DNA of 64,000 bases from Sunxiuqinia sp963677175. GTDB lineage: Bacteria; Bacteroidota; Bacteroidia; Bacteroidales; Prolixibacteraceae. The stretch spans positions 1,488,001 to 1,552,000 of the forward strand of contig CAXXES010000004.1 in the NCBI GenBank assembly GCA_963677175.2. Reading direction: 5' to 3'. The notes under the pieces are model-generated. The model was not told where the DNA came from. It did no database searches and saw only the letters and a list, made by a program, of their open reading frames with translations. A program made the translations under genes and the position numbers. Positions 28,001 to 35,151 of the stretch are shown here, one piece after another. Every line of letters starts with the position of its first letter. The first letter of the stretch is position 1.

Positions 28001-28179
28001 TATCCGATATACTTAACCAGGACATCATTGTGTACCGCAATACGCGGATTGTTGATTCTTCAGATGGTACTGAATATGTAGACCTAACGGATGATCTGGA
28101 CTACAACGACGGCGACCAGGTGATGAGCCGGATTAAAAAAGGGGTGAACCTGTCGTTATCGGTTAGTTATAAATTTTAA
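25039..28179 (+). CDS. STN-containing TonB-dependent receptor, locus A
   Basis: At 1046 residues, this receptor has a signal peptide (about 8-30), a secretin/TonB N-terminal (STN) signalling domain (about 31-110), a CarboxypepD_reg-like domain (GTVFDEQGEPLPGTSILLAGTTLG), a plug (VAQVLKRVSGVTIDKGKYVTVRGM) and a barrel ending LSVSYKF. The ATG at 25039 is preferred over the TTG at 25027. From the CarboxypepD domain on, it is nearly identical to the receptor at 37581-40742, but the signal peptide and STN domain are quite different. It presumably signals to the FecR encoded upstream. There is no SusD partner, so it is not a standard glycan-utilisation locus. Confidence 0.95.
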   Translation: MKRRNNKMNVRTLLFLAGILLSPVWLLGQEINRDFPAQDLSERVTQIAGAAKKTITFDANQIRNIKAAALEARNSSVDQVLAGSLRSTGYSFRQLADQSYIIYKETSADNKTGRGSLSGTVFDEQGEPLPGTSILLAGTTLGTVTDLNGQYTLKQVPAGTHVIEARFISYETQQVSEVKVTGGKTTRLDLVMKPANEELGEVVVKAGYKQASAEGLYARQKSSIQLVDGISADLIKKTSDNNVAQVLKRVSGVTIDKGKYVTVRGMSERYNSVQLNGASLPSTEPNRRNFSFDVIPAALIDNVTIAKTFTPDMPGEFVGGFVQVNTLAVPDEQFFNMTVGTGMNTNSTGKDFRSNKRFSDDYLFGGIDDRKWYTDRTEEASLVNIENAGQKNTYGLRRYTAAPVQNYGLSVGLPFDLGNNQRLGVVAALTYRNEQTIEDITEAHMITRDSLYRAGWRNRFVTATGAVGNLGWEMPGHKINWRNLFNNRFTHTNQQRFIHKYYEGYNFAQQYSVVLQSRLWQSQLDGEHQLFGKHLQLNWNASYNKVSRTNPDDRLVTGSALLGETAAGEEVFHWLGSFVGGGSGNSLNIGAGHIMYSKLDETKKNAGADLAYSFSLGGNRQKLKAGYLGTFRSSDFEQQYLKGMYTTNADDARDWWGLSPQSIFTTEDFADGRLTYVISGMQADRADYYTGKQDVHAAYGMGEFTLLQKLHLTAGVRIEKAKTEVTTQIYKSTVGRVDSLVTLDKTDWLPAAALVYNLTANLNARAAYSRTLARPDFRELSYNTYYNVDDRVWVINLGALRQSVTDNYDLRLEWFPRAGEVISVGAFYKEFTDPVELVTRMTSDQQNFYMYSANLDQATAKGLEFNIRKSLGFTAPGTFLENLYLGGNATIIEGDVTYNLDEVLDMPNINAADRNRPLLGLSPYTVNANLAYEGPVFGAAANYGRNGRRLVTSGEEDKYDQYEASRDVLDLQLSARFIRQKLEVKLNVSDILNQDIIVYRNTRIVDSSDGTEYVDLTDDLDYNDGDQVMSRIKKGVNLSLSVSYKF
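25393..28179 (+). repeat. Long direct repeat, copy A (receptor body)
   Basis: From GGCACCGTATTCGAC on, this 2.8-kb stretch matches 37947-40742. The middle part (about 25.8-27.1 kb) appears identical base for base. Differences cluster near 27.2 kb and in the last 450 bases. The copies lie in the same orientation, about 12.55 kb apart. Confidence 0.92.
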
Positions 28180-28464
28180 ATAAAACAATTAAACAGATAT
28201 AACATCGTACAGACCGCTGGCAAACACCACTCCGGGAATAAGCTAACCCGGGAAGCAACGTAAGCAGTTGGTCTTAATTAAAAACACCAAAGCCAGGCAA
28301 GCAGCATGCAACGAAAAACAACATCCGAAAAAAGCCCGGATTGTCCGGAAGGGCAACCCAGGCCAGCAAAATGGGGAACGATTCCCCGGACGTTCCGCTT
28401 TCTGAATGAATTGTTAGAAAAAAAAATGAAAACTAAAAAAGTATTTTAAGAAAAAAACATCATT

Positions 28465-29847
28465 ATGAATTACAAAAGTTTAAAATCAATCGTTTTTAGC
28501 CTGGTGGTCGCTTTTATGGTCATTGGGTTTCAGTCCTGTTCGCAGGATGATGAGTTTAGTCCCGAAACAGTTAAAACCCGGGCTAAACCAGTGGTAACCA
28601 TTGCTGCCGATTCGGTAATCAGCTCCAGTACAACCTGGTCGAGTACCAACGATTACCTGCTGCAGGGTAAAGTTTGGGTAAAAGCACCTGCAACTCTGAC
28701 TATTGAGGCTGGTACCATCGTCCGCGGTGCTTACAATCAGGATCTCTTAAAAGCCTCGGCTTTAGTTATTACCCGAGGCTCGCAATTAATCGCCAATGGT
28801 ACAGCAACCAACCCCATTATCCTGACTGCTGATGAAAATCATCAGTTCAAAGGTGGTTGGGGTGGTTTGGTGCTTTTGGGTGATGCCCAGATTAACCAAT
28901 CGCCTAATCAGTTAATCGAAGGAATTTCGACCGGTGAAGTGCCTTCGGGGGTTGACGCTACTTATGGTACCAATGTAACCACTTACAACAACCAAAGCTC
29001 GGGTACGTTGCGGCATGTACGCGTTGAATATGCCGGAGCAAGGATTGCTGAGGCCAACGAGCTCAATGCCTTTACCTTTGGCGGAGTAGGTAGTGGTACT
29101 ACAGTAGAGTACTGCCAGGCTTACTATGGTGCCGACGATGCTTTCGAGTTTTTCGGAGGCCGTGTTAATGCCAAGTATCTGGTAGCTACAGCCTGCGACG
29201 ACGACGCCTTCGACTTCGACTTCGGTTACCAGGGTAAAATCCAGTTTGCCGTGGCTACCATCGATGCTGCACAAAGCTATTCCAGCGATCCCAATGGGAT
29301 TGAATGTGACAATAACGGTTCCGGAACTGATGTAACACCCTACACTCACCCGGTACTCAGTAACCTAACGATTGTAGGTACATCAAACGGACAGATTGCT
29401 GGTGGTGGTAGCCCCGCAGGTTATTTATACAATGGCGCCCGTTTCCGCAGGTATACGCAGTATACTTTGGTAAACAGTGTGATTTACGGATATCCTACAG
29501 GGGTTTGGCATAATACAGCTCAATCTTCTACGGATTCCATCACCATTGCCTATAATGTGGTGGCTTCAGTTCCTGCGGGTAACGAATATGTTGGATTTGC
29601 TGCAAACCCTCCGGCTAGCAACAATCTTATCAGGACTGCAACAACACTTATACTAAACAACCCATGGGGAAACCCATATACAACCAATGCATTGAAACCA
29701 ATCGGAGCTCCGGCTAATACAGCTGGTTATGATATCAATGCAGTGGATAGCTGGTTTGATGATACAGAGTATAAAGGTGCCATTAACAAAACGGGTGACA
29801 ACTGGTTAGTTGAAGGAGAGTTTGACGGCTGGATTCGTAACTGGTAG
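28465..29847 (+). CDS. Beta-helix-like surface lipoprotein, locus A only
   Basis: A 460-residue lipoprotein (Cys at about 25, IGFQSC). After a short linker the chain follows a right-handed beta-helix style: ATLTIEAGTIVRGAYNQ, GSQLIANGTATNPIILTADE, GGWGGLVLLGDAQIN, HVRVEYAGARIAE, VEYCQAYYGADDAFEFFGGRVNAKYLVATACDDDAFDFD. The acidic DDAF/DDDAFDFD runs may bind Ca2+ (inference). Proteins like this occur beside TonB receptors in Bacteroidota and other phyla, with no settled function. It lies between the receptor and the smaller lipoprotein of locus A. No copy exists in locus B. Confidence 0.75.
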   Translation: MNYKSLKSIVFSLVVAFMVIGFQSCSQDDEFSPETVKTRAKPVVTIAADSVISSSTTWSSTNDYLLQGKVWVKAPATLTIEAGTIVRGAYNQDLLKASALVITRGSQLIANGTATNPIILTADENHQFKGGWGGLVLLGDAQINQSPNQLIEGISTGEVPSGVDATYGTNVTTYNNQSSGTLRHVRVEYAGARIAEANELNAFTFGGVGSGTTVEYCQAYYGADDAFEFFGGRVNAKYLVATACDDDAFDFDFGYQGKIQFAVATIDAAQSYSSDPNGIECDNNGSGTDVTPYTHPVLSNLTIVGTSNGQIAGGGSPAGYLYNGARFRRYTQYTLVNSVIYGYPTGVWHNTAQSSTDSITIAYNVVASVPAGNEYVGFAANPPASNNLIRTATTLILNNPWGNPYTTNALKPIGAPANTAGYDINAVDSWFDDTEYKGAINKTGDNWLVEGEFDGWIRNW

Positions 29848-29886
29848 AGGGGTTCGGAGTTAGTAATATTTAGTTTTAAAATATTT

Positions 29887-29916
29887 GGCTGGGCAGTAAT
29901 ATTGAACTGCCCAGCC
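29887..29916 (+). terminator. Strong hairpin after the beta-helix lipoprotein gene
   Basis: GGCTGGGCAGT and ACTGCCCAGCC form an 11-bp perfect stem with an eight-base loop. The sequence after it is TATATTTATAATTTT, T-rich but not a clean T-run. It may end part of the transcription or separate expression of the two lipoprotein genes. Confidence 0.55.
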
Positions 29917-29947
29917 TATATTTATAATTTTATCATTCTACAAAAAA

Positions 29948-30955
29948 ATGAAGAAATCTATTTATCTGTTATTGATTATACTGGTTACAGGCTTGGTAAG
30001 CTGTGAGAATAACGAAGCTGAATTTGAAAATCTTGATTATTATAGCCTAAATACTTCGTTTGTTTATCCAGATGATACCGGAGATAATTATGTATTCCTG
30101 TTTAATGGCGATACGTTAAGCCCAGCTGGTTTGAGTTATATCATATATGTTGCGGCCAGCCACGAGGGTACGCTCGAAGTGGTAGAAAAGGGTCAAACGA
30201 CAGCTGAATATAGACAGGAACTAATACTATCGGAACATACAGCATTACAGTTTATTAAACTGACGGGGCAGCCTGTTGCCTTGTACGAAGCCGACCAATA
30301 CACCACTTTTTCGGTCAACCTAAGCTATACTGACGGTGAAGCCCCTTCGTTGTATACAATACTGTTTAACGGGCAGGAATTAGCAAATAGTGAAGCAACC
30401 TATATCCGTATCGATCAATTGACCGGAACATTGGAAATACAGAAAGAAGGCGAAACTGTATTCAGCCAGAAGGTAACCATTACTCCTGAAAAAGCATTGA
30501 ATTACCTTCAACTATCAGAAACGGAATATTTAATTGTTCCCGTAAGTGATGAAACAGCGCCGGAAGAACCGATGAGTAAAGTCCGTTTCTTTTATTTTTC
30601 CGAAGGCATTCCCGAAGCGGAAGAAGTGGAATTGACTTTGTATTACATGTACCGAGATTATGTTACTTTTGAGAATGTGGCAACTTTTACAATGAAACCG
30701 GGAGAAATAACCGACTATGTATTGGTAGACTGGGCAAAAAGATCTGACGGGGATGGACAACGTATGCGAGCTGTTGCATATGACTTGAAAAATTTAACCA
30801 CAGGTGAAATACTGGTGGATCATGCCAATCAGGATGGCGGAAACTTATATGGTAATATCAGTGATAACTTTGCAAGAAATACTTACAAATTTGCTACCGT
30901 GCAATTAATAAATAACGGTACTTACGGTATTATACCTATCGGAGAATGGTGGTAA
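29948..30955 (+). CDS. Two-module lipoprotein, locus A
   Basis: The 335-residue protein has a lipoprotein signal with Cys at 19 (LVSC). Two similar modules of about 65 residues follow: one with FLFNGDTLS and GTLEVVEKG, another with ILFNGQELA and GTLEIQKEG. A C-terminal domain (from about residue 200, SKVRFFYFSEGIPEAEEVEL) ends in GEWW. The family is not recognised. The first 110 residues are nearly the same as in the locus B protein, and the rest diverges. It is probably a surface partner of the receptor. The tail module with micro-ORF and terminator follows. Confidence 0.75.
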   Translation: MKKSIYLLLIILVTGLVSCENNEAEFENLDYYSLNTSFVYPDDTGDNYVFLFNGDTLSPAGLSYIIYVAASHEGTLEVVEKGQTTAEYRQELILSEHTALQFIKLTGQPVALYEADQYTTFSVNLSYTDGEAPSLYTILFNGQELANSEATYIRIDQLTGTLEIQKEGETVFSQKVTITPEKALNYLQLSETEYLIVPVSDETAPEEPMSKVRFFYFSEGIPEAEEVELTLYYMYRDYVTFENVATFTMKPGEITDYVLVDWAKRSDGDGQRMRAVAYDLKNLTTGEILVDHANQDGGNLYGNISDNFARNTYKFATVQLINNGTYGIIPIGEWW

Positions 30956-31073
30956 CCCTGTCTGACCTTCGTTTGTAACGAAGAAGGGGGATAATGGTTT
31001 GGGGTTTTCAACCCCCTTGTTGGACGATGGCAGCGGAAACTTTAAAATACAAACATCAAAAAAAAACTAATTT

Positions 31074-31127
31074 ATGAATAAACTAAACGCCTGGTTGCGG
31101 CTTAACCAGCTTACCGAAGACAATTAG
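31074..31127 (+). CDS. Micro-ORF of 17 codons in tail A
   Basis: ATG to TAG encodes MNKLNAWLRLNQLTEDN. The same peptide is encoded at 41987-42040 in tail B although the flanking DNA has changed in places. Expression is unproven. It could be a leader peptide, a small structural peptide, or a remnant of a longer gene. Confidence 0.35.
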   Translation: MNKLNAWLRLNQLTEDN

Positions 31128-31197
31128 TAATACGACTAATGGTGTATTAGTCGTGCTGCTCATCAAATAAGCAAACGATTATCTGTCCTCTTCATCA

Positions 31198-31242
31198 GGC
31201 CGGGACAAATTCGGGTTAAACCATTTTGTCCCGGCCTTTTTT
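31198..31242 (+). terminator. Rho-independent terminator of locus A
   Basis: A 12-bp perfect stem (GGCCGGGACAAA with TTTGTCCCGGCC) and a 15-base loop are followed by six T residues. It ends the lipoprotein transcript. An almost identical copy closes locus B. Confidence 0.92.
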
Positions 31243-31310
31243 AATAACAGCCAAGCGTAAAACGTGTTATAAACGAAAAGAAGAACAACTAATAAAACAG
31301 AAAGATTATC

Positions 31311-31547
31311 ATGGCCGCGATCAGTAAAGCAGGGCATAACTGGTTTATGCAACGCCTGGAAACCAGTGCCGCTCCCGTGCAGCAACAATTGGTGAAGGAC
31401 GAACTCAAACAACTTCAGAGTCTATACCGGGAATACCAGGTTAAAATGGGGCAACTTCAACAACTTGCCGGGCAGTACGAGGCCACCCGCCAAAACATCC
31501 GCCTCAAGCTCCGCGCCCAACAACAAGCCGCCCGGAGAAAAGGGTAA
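31311..31547 (+). CDS. Small coiled-coil protein (78 aa), unrecognised
   Basis: The 78-residue soluble product is rich in Gln, Leu, Lys and Arg (KDELKQLQSLYREYQVKMGQ) and should form one long helix or coiled coil. It has no signal peptide. The family is not recognised. Degenerate copies follow: the middle of this gene recurs at 31983-32108, and a fragment resembling its 3' end recurs near 33250. In locus B only about 12 bases near its start survive. It lies just after the locus A terminator and 25 bases before a small membrane protein gene. Confidence 0.5.
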   Translation: MAAISKAGHNWFMQRLETSAAPVQQQLVKDELKQLQSLYREYQVKMGQLQQLAGQYEATRQNIRLKLRAQQQAARRKG

Positions 31548-31572
31548 TCTAACCATTAAAATTTCAATTTTT

Positions 31573-31917
31573 ATGAACACGCCACAGATCATGTCGCCGT
31601 CTCTATTGCTGTTTCTGCAGGTAGAGATACCGTTATGGTTGCTGGTTGGGATCATTATCCTTTTGGGTTCAGTGATGTGCCTGCAGTTGTACCTGGCAGT
31701 GAAAAAGATGGAACAGGACCGCCTTGCCGGAGAAAACGGAACCCGGGAGGAACACCCGTCCGGTCTTTTATCCGGGTACCCGATGGTGTATCTCATCCAC
31801 AGCCGGATCAAAGACAAAAGCTACCTGGAAATTATTTCGATAGGTACGGTATTATCCAACAACGAAATTGCATTGATGTATTCTGACAAGCTAAAAAAGA
31901 ACAGGAAACAAACCTAA
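31573..31917 (+). CDS. Small single-span membrane protein (114 aa), unrecognised
   Basis: The frame is open from further up, but the ATG at 31573 gives a sensible product: a short lead, one membrane helix (LLLFLQVEIPLWLLVGIIILLGSVMCLQLYLAV, about 10-40), and a charged cytoplasmic part with HPSGLLSGYPMVYLIHSRIKDKSYLEII and a basic tail. No known domain is recognised. The coding region follows the 78-aa gene by 25 bases, so the pair may be translated from one mRNA. Both appear to belong to the tail region of locus A. Confidence 0.5.
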   Translation: MNTPQIMSPSLLLFLQVEIPLWLLVGIIILLGSVMCLQLYLAVKKMEQDRLAGENGTREEHPSGLLSGYPMVYLIHSRIKDKSYLEIISIGTVLSNNEIALMYSDKLKKNRKQT

Positions 31918-31934
31918 TAAATAGGTCCGCAACC

Positions 31935-32108
31935 TTAGTACTGCTAATCAGATAAGCAAACGGTTATCTGTCCTTTTCATCCAACTTCAGAGTCTATACA
32001 GGGAATACCAGGTTAAAATTGGCCAACTTCAGCGTATGCTGGCTTCGACAAGCTCAGCCGGCGCAGTAGCGACAAGCTCAGCAACAAGCCGCCCGCCGCA
32101 AAAAATAA
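31935..32108 (+). pseudogene. Decayed copy of the tail module and the 78-aa coiled-coil gene
   Basis: The first part (TTAGTACTGCTAATCAGATAAGC through TTTTCAT) matches the sequence just before the locus terminators. It then jumps directly to CAACTTCAGAGTCTATAC, which matches the inside of the 78-aa gene, and ends with CAACAAGCCGCCCGCCGC. The terminator and gene start are missing, so this is a deletion-fused remnant. Confidence 0.7.
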
Positions 32109-32143
32109 ATTCGTTTGAAAACCGAGTGCTCAACTCGCTAACA

Positions 32144-32312
32144 TATTCACCCGAAACCCGGCTTGTTGCACCACTGGGTGTCGCGGTTTCCGAACCGCGA
32201 TTCGTTAGCGTGCCGCGCTACTTGCAGCTTGCAGCTTGAAGCTAACCACAACCCGCTAACAGATTCCGAAACAAGTTCGGAAAGACGCTCTAATTGCTGG
32301 GATTCGCCTGCT
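32144..32312. repeat. Intergenic repeat modules (F and A types)
   Basis: A module starting ATTCACCCGAAACCCGG and reaching GGGTGTCGCGGTTTCCG occurs here and at 34301-34366. It is joined to the ACCGCGATTCGT module in both places. The latter contains the hairpin TTCCGAA-ACAAG-TTCGGAA. Confidence 0.85.
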
Positions 32313-32349
32313 GCTTTTTATTTTAACACAAAGACGCAAAGACACAAAG

Positions 32350-32521
32350 AATTTCCCGGGAGGGGAAAAATATCAATAGCCTTCCGATTTCATCGGAACA
32401 GGCGGGGTAGAGCGATCCGAAGGGAGCGGCACCCCGGGATCGCAGCACCTCTCTTCAGCACCGTCCGTGAACCAAAGCCGCAAAAAGTACCATCGCCCCC
32501 GCGGACGGAAAAGAGAAGAAG
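32350..32521. repeat. Hairpin-rich element E, copy 1
   Basis: This block of about 172 bp matches 33050-33221. It carries a TTTCCC..GGGAAA hairpin, TTCCGAT-TTC-ATCGGAA, CGGGGT...ACCCCG around 32403-32435, and CCGTCCGTG...CGCGGACGG near the end. Stems persist in both copies although bases differ, for instance G-U against G-C in the last stem. Confidence 0.75.
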
Positions 32522-32568
32522 ATTTAACCACAGAGGAACAGCACCGGTCCCCCCTAAACCGCGATTCG

Positions 32569-32690
32569 TCGCGCTGCGCTACTTGCTACTTGCAGCTTGC
32601 AGCTTGCAGCTTGAGGCTTGCAGCTAACCACAACCCGCCAACGGATTCCGAAACAAGTTCGGAATGACGCTCCAATTGCTGGGATTTGCC
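32569..32690. repeat. Intergenic repeat module (A type)
   Basis: A third copy of the ACCGCGATTCGT...CTCCAATTGCTGGGATT module. It has an expanded GCAGCTT run (CTTGCAGCTTGCAGCTTGCAGC), showing slippage within the unit. Confidence 0.8.
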
Positions 32691-32742
32691 TCCTGCCTTT
32701 TATTTTAACACAAAGATGCGAAGACACAAAGTTGATGAAGGA

Positions 32743-33010
32743 CATTCGCCCCGAGCCATTAGCTTAGGCAGATGAGAAAGGGCCGGCGTGTTTAGCAAAC
32801 CCCAAAGCGTTTCCAAAAACCTTTGGGTGTTTAAATCAAGCACAACAAACCACGCCACCCGGCAAGCTGCACCGGCCCCCCTCTAAACCGCGATTCGTTA
32901 GCATGCCGCGCTACTTGCTACTTGCAGCTTGAGGCTTATAGCTAACCCTTAACCCGCTAACGGATTCCGAAACAAGTTCGGAATGACGCTCCAATTGCTG
33001 GGATTCGCCC
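32743..33010. repeat. Composite intergenic repeat, copy 2
   Basis: Same three-module order as 23242-23498, with scattered base changes. It is the longest non-coding repeat shared between the two flanks of locus A. Confidence 0.85.
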
Positions 33011-33049
33011 CCTGCCTTTTATTTAAACACAAAGATGCGAAGACACAAC

Positions 33050-33221
33050 GAATTTCCCCGGAGGGGAAAAATATGAATAGCCTTCCGATTTCATCGGAAC
33101 AGGCGGGGTAGAGCGATCCGAAGGGAGCGGCACCCCGGGATACAGGCGCCTCTCTTCATCACCGACCGCGAACCAAAGCCGCAAAAAACACCATCGCCCC
33201 CGCGGACGGAAAAGAGAAGAA
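33050..33221. repeat. Hairpin-rich element E, copy 2
   Basis: Second copy of the element at 32350-32521. Here the first stem is perfect (TTTCCCC-GGA-GGGGAAA). The last stem has one A-A mismatch but a G-C pair where copy 1 has G-U. Confidence 0.75.
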
Positions 33222-33431
33222 GTGATCAGTATCCAGTCCCAGTAGGCAGCAAGAGCAAGCCGCTCGCCGCAAAAAAAAGCTAAATCTGTCATTGCTCGAT
33301 ATTTGCTTGTTTAACAGGGAAAACTGCAATCAGAGGTTCGACTCTTACTTATTCATATTCAAAAACTGAAAGAGCATGTATGTCAGAATAAAACGGATTC
33401 GGTTTATTTGAAATTTTTGTAATTTTGCAAT

Positions 33432-33599
33432 ATGTGTAAGGAAAAATTAATCACAGGAATAAAAGTTACTCAACAGATGAGTAAAGCCAGAAGTATTCTG
33501 AATAGTCAGGTTATTCCCAGAGAGGAATTGTTTCAAATTCGTAAAAGGGAAGGTAAACTAAGTTCTGAACTTATTAGCGCTTTAAAAGCAAATGCCTGA
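33432..33599 (+). CDS. Putative antitoxin of the zeta-toxin pair (55 aa)
   Basis: ATG at 33432 to TGA at 33597 gives MCKEKLITGIKVTQQ... followed by an acidic/basic helical stretch (IPREELFQIRKREGKLSSELISALKANA). It is 55 residues with no signal peptide. The stop overlaps the start of the P-loop kinase gene (ATGCCTGA), the usual layout of an antitoxin followed by its toxin. Function is inferred from position, not from a recognised domain. The region upstream is AT-rich and would hold the promoter. Confidence 0.6.
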   Translation: MCKEKLITGIKVTQQMSKARSILNSQVIPREELFQIRKREGKLSSELISALKANA

Positions 33600-34190
33600 T
33601 TTAATAATAATTGCCGGATGCAATGGTGCAGGTAAATCAACTTTTGCTTCTTCATTTTTGCCGGAAGGATTAACCTCTTTCGATTATGACAGATTATTTC
33701 TGAATAAATACAATAATCTTCCAGATAGTGAATTAAGAGAACAATTCGCAAAAAATCAGGCAACACAAGATTTTGAACGTTCTATTGGTAAAGCGTTATT
33801 TAATAATACCGACTTTTGCTATGAAACTAATTTTGATTCACATCCGATATATTGGGCTCAGAAATTTAGAAAAAATGGGTATCAGATAAACCTGATCTTC
33901 TTTTGCTTGGATAATCAAGAAATTGCTAGACACCGAATTCAAGTGCGTACAGAATTTAGAGGGCATTTCGTTGATAATAAGACAATAGATTTGAAATGGA
34001 AAGCTGGATATAAAAACGTAAACTTACATTTTTCGATAATATTCTATTCGTGGATAATTCAAAACAGAATGTTGTTTACACCAATCTTTTACAGATTGAG
34101 AAAGGAGAAATAGTTTTGATGAAAGATAAAATACCAGACTATTTTAAATGTCGACTGCCGGATATTTATGAACTAATTAAAAATGAATAG
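33592..34190 (+). pseudogene. Zeta-toxin-family P-loop kinase, frameshifted
   Basis: The N-terminal part has Walker A GCNGAGKST (about residues 9-17), the DYDRLF motif and the FCYETNFDS segment of zeta-toxin/UDP-N-acetylglucosamine-kinase-like enzymes. In the given sequence the frame changes at about residue 148 and ends at 34113. A T-run of five at 34029-34033 sits at the switch. One more T would restore a continuous 199-residue protein, with FFDNILFVDNSKQNVVY and CRLPDIYELIKNE ending at 34190. This is either a real inactivating deletion or a homopolymer sequencing error. Confidence 0.75.
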
Positions 34191-34710
34191 TGTGTAGGCT
34201 GTCCTTGGCTCGGGACAGAGGCAGATGACTGATCGAGATTCGTCAGCATGCCGCGCTACTTGCAGCTTGAGGCTTGCAGCTAACCTCAACCCGCCAACGG
34301 ATTCACCCGAAACCCGGCTTGTTGCACCACTGGGTGTCGCGGTTTCCGAACCGCGATTCGTTAGCGAGCCGCGTTACTTGTAGCTTGCAGCTAGAGGCTT
34401 ATAGCTAACCTCAACCCGCCAACGGATTCCGAAACAAGTTCGGAATGACGCTCCAATTGCTGGGATTCGCCCCCTGCCTTTTATTTTAACACGAAGACGC
34501 GAAGACACAAAGTTGATGAAGGACATTCGCCCCGAGCCATTAGCTTAGCTAAAGAGAAAGGGCTGGCGTGTTTAAATTTTTAAACCGCTAAGCGCCTTTA
34601 CAGCTGCAGTGCTTGGTTTAAACGCCAAGGTTTTGGAAACGCTTTGGGGGTAATGGGATTACAAGTCCCTCGTTAAACGGTCAGGATTGCAAATTCTGAC
34701 CAGCCGGGGG
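34191..34710. repeat. Intergenic mosaic of repeat modules
   Basis: This 520-base gap holds two copies of the ACCGCGATTCGT-type module (34228-34313 partial, 34343-34470), the F module (34301-34366) and the GCATTAGCTTAG module (about 34537). A unique end contains CCAAGGTTTTGG and GGTCAGGATTGCAAATTCTGACC hairpins. No gene is supported here. Confidence 0.8.
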
Positions 34711-35151
34711 TCATCCCTGTTTGGGTTGTTGTGTTATCAATTTTTCAAATTCATTGAATTTTATCATGCTTGTATTTTTAACTTTTTTGAGAACCAATAG
34801 GTCCTTATCGCCCGTAATTAAAAAGTCAGCTTCTGAATCAATTGCCAATGAAATGAGGTAATTATCTTTTTTGTCCCGGCAGAGGTCTACTTTCGTTTTT
34901 ATGTCAACTTTTTCTGACGATTCATCGAGTAACTCAAAAAACTCCATGACCTGATTGCGGGAAAAATATTTTTGAATTTTTGGGGTTTCGAAGACTTCTA
35001 ATAACTCCTGTACCTGCTCATCACAAATAATTATTTTGACGGATTGAGAGTCAATGTAGTACTGGAGTCTTTTTAAGCTTTTCCCTATCAGAAATGAAAT
35101 CCAAATGTTCGTGTCAATAATTATTTTAGCGGATTTGCTTTCCTTTTTCAT
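34711..35151 (-). CDS. PIN-domain toxin (COG1569 type)
   Basis: The 146-residue protein (taking the ATG at 35151; an upstream ATG at 35175 adds eight residues) has the PIN pattern IIIDTNIWISFLIGKSLKRL at its start. Further acidic positions follow at CRDKKDNYLISLAIDSEADFLITGDKDLL. PIN toxins are Mg-dependent RNases. The pattern matches the 'putative toxin-antitoxin system toxin component, PIN family' group. The start overlaps the end of the upstream antitoxin gene by 26 bases, supporting a TA pair. Confidence 0.85.
   Translation of the reverse strand: MKKESKSAKIIIDTNIWISFLIGKSLKRLQYYIDSQSVKIIICDEQVQELLEVFETPKIQKYFSRNQVMEFFELLDESSEKVDIKTKVDLCRDKKDNYLISLAIDSEADFLITGDKDLLVLKKVKNTSMIKFNEFEKLITQQPKQG

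Larger units (their letters stand above)
30955..31310 (+). repeat. Tail module of locus A (duplicated 3' region)
   Basis: This block is repeated after the locus B lipoprotein (41830-42204). In order it has CTTCGTT-TGT-AACGAAG (30967-30983), a GGGG...CCCCC hairpin, a 17-codon ORF (31074-31127), a 9-bp hairpin ACGACTAAT-GGTGT-ATTAGTCGT, and the terminator at 31198-31242. The following sequence GTTATAAACGAAAAGAAGAAC also recurs. Confidence 0.85.
31918..33431. other. Gene-poor region of mosaic repeats
   Basis: About 1.5 kb contains no convincing gene. It is assembled from repeated modules: a decayed copy of tail sequence and of the 78-aa gene (31935-32108), three copies of the ACCGCGATTCGT module, two copies of a hairpin-rich element (32350-32521 and 33050-33221), and ACAAAGACGCAAAGACACAAAG-like strings. 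Open frames exist only because some modules are GC-rich. Confidence 0.8.

Noticed and set aside
32163..32627. A 154-codon plus-strand frame across the repeat region
   Set aside because: It runs through several repeat modules including GCAGCTT runs. The composition (Arg, Pro, Ser, Cys) reflects the repeats, not a protein.
33023..33292. An 89-codon minus-strand frame with GVPLPSDRSTPPVPMKSEGY
   Set aside because: This is the translation of hairpin-rich element E. The hairpins and duplication explain the open frame better than coding does.
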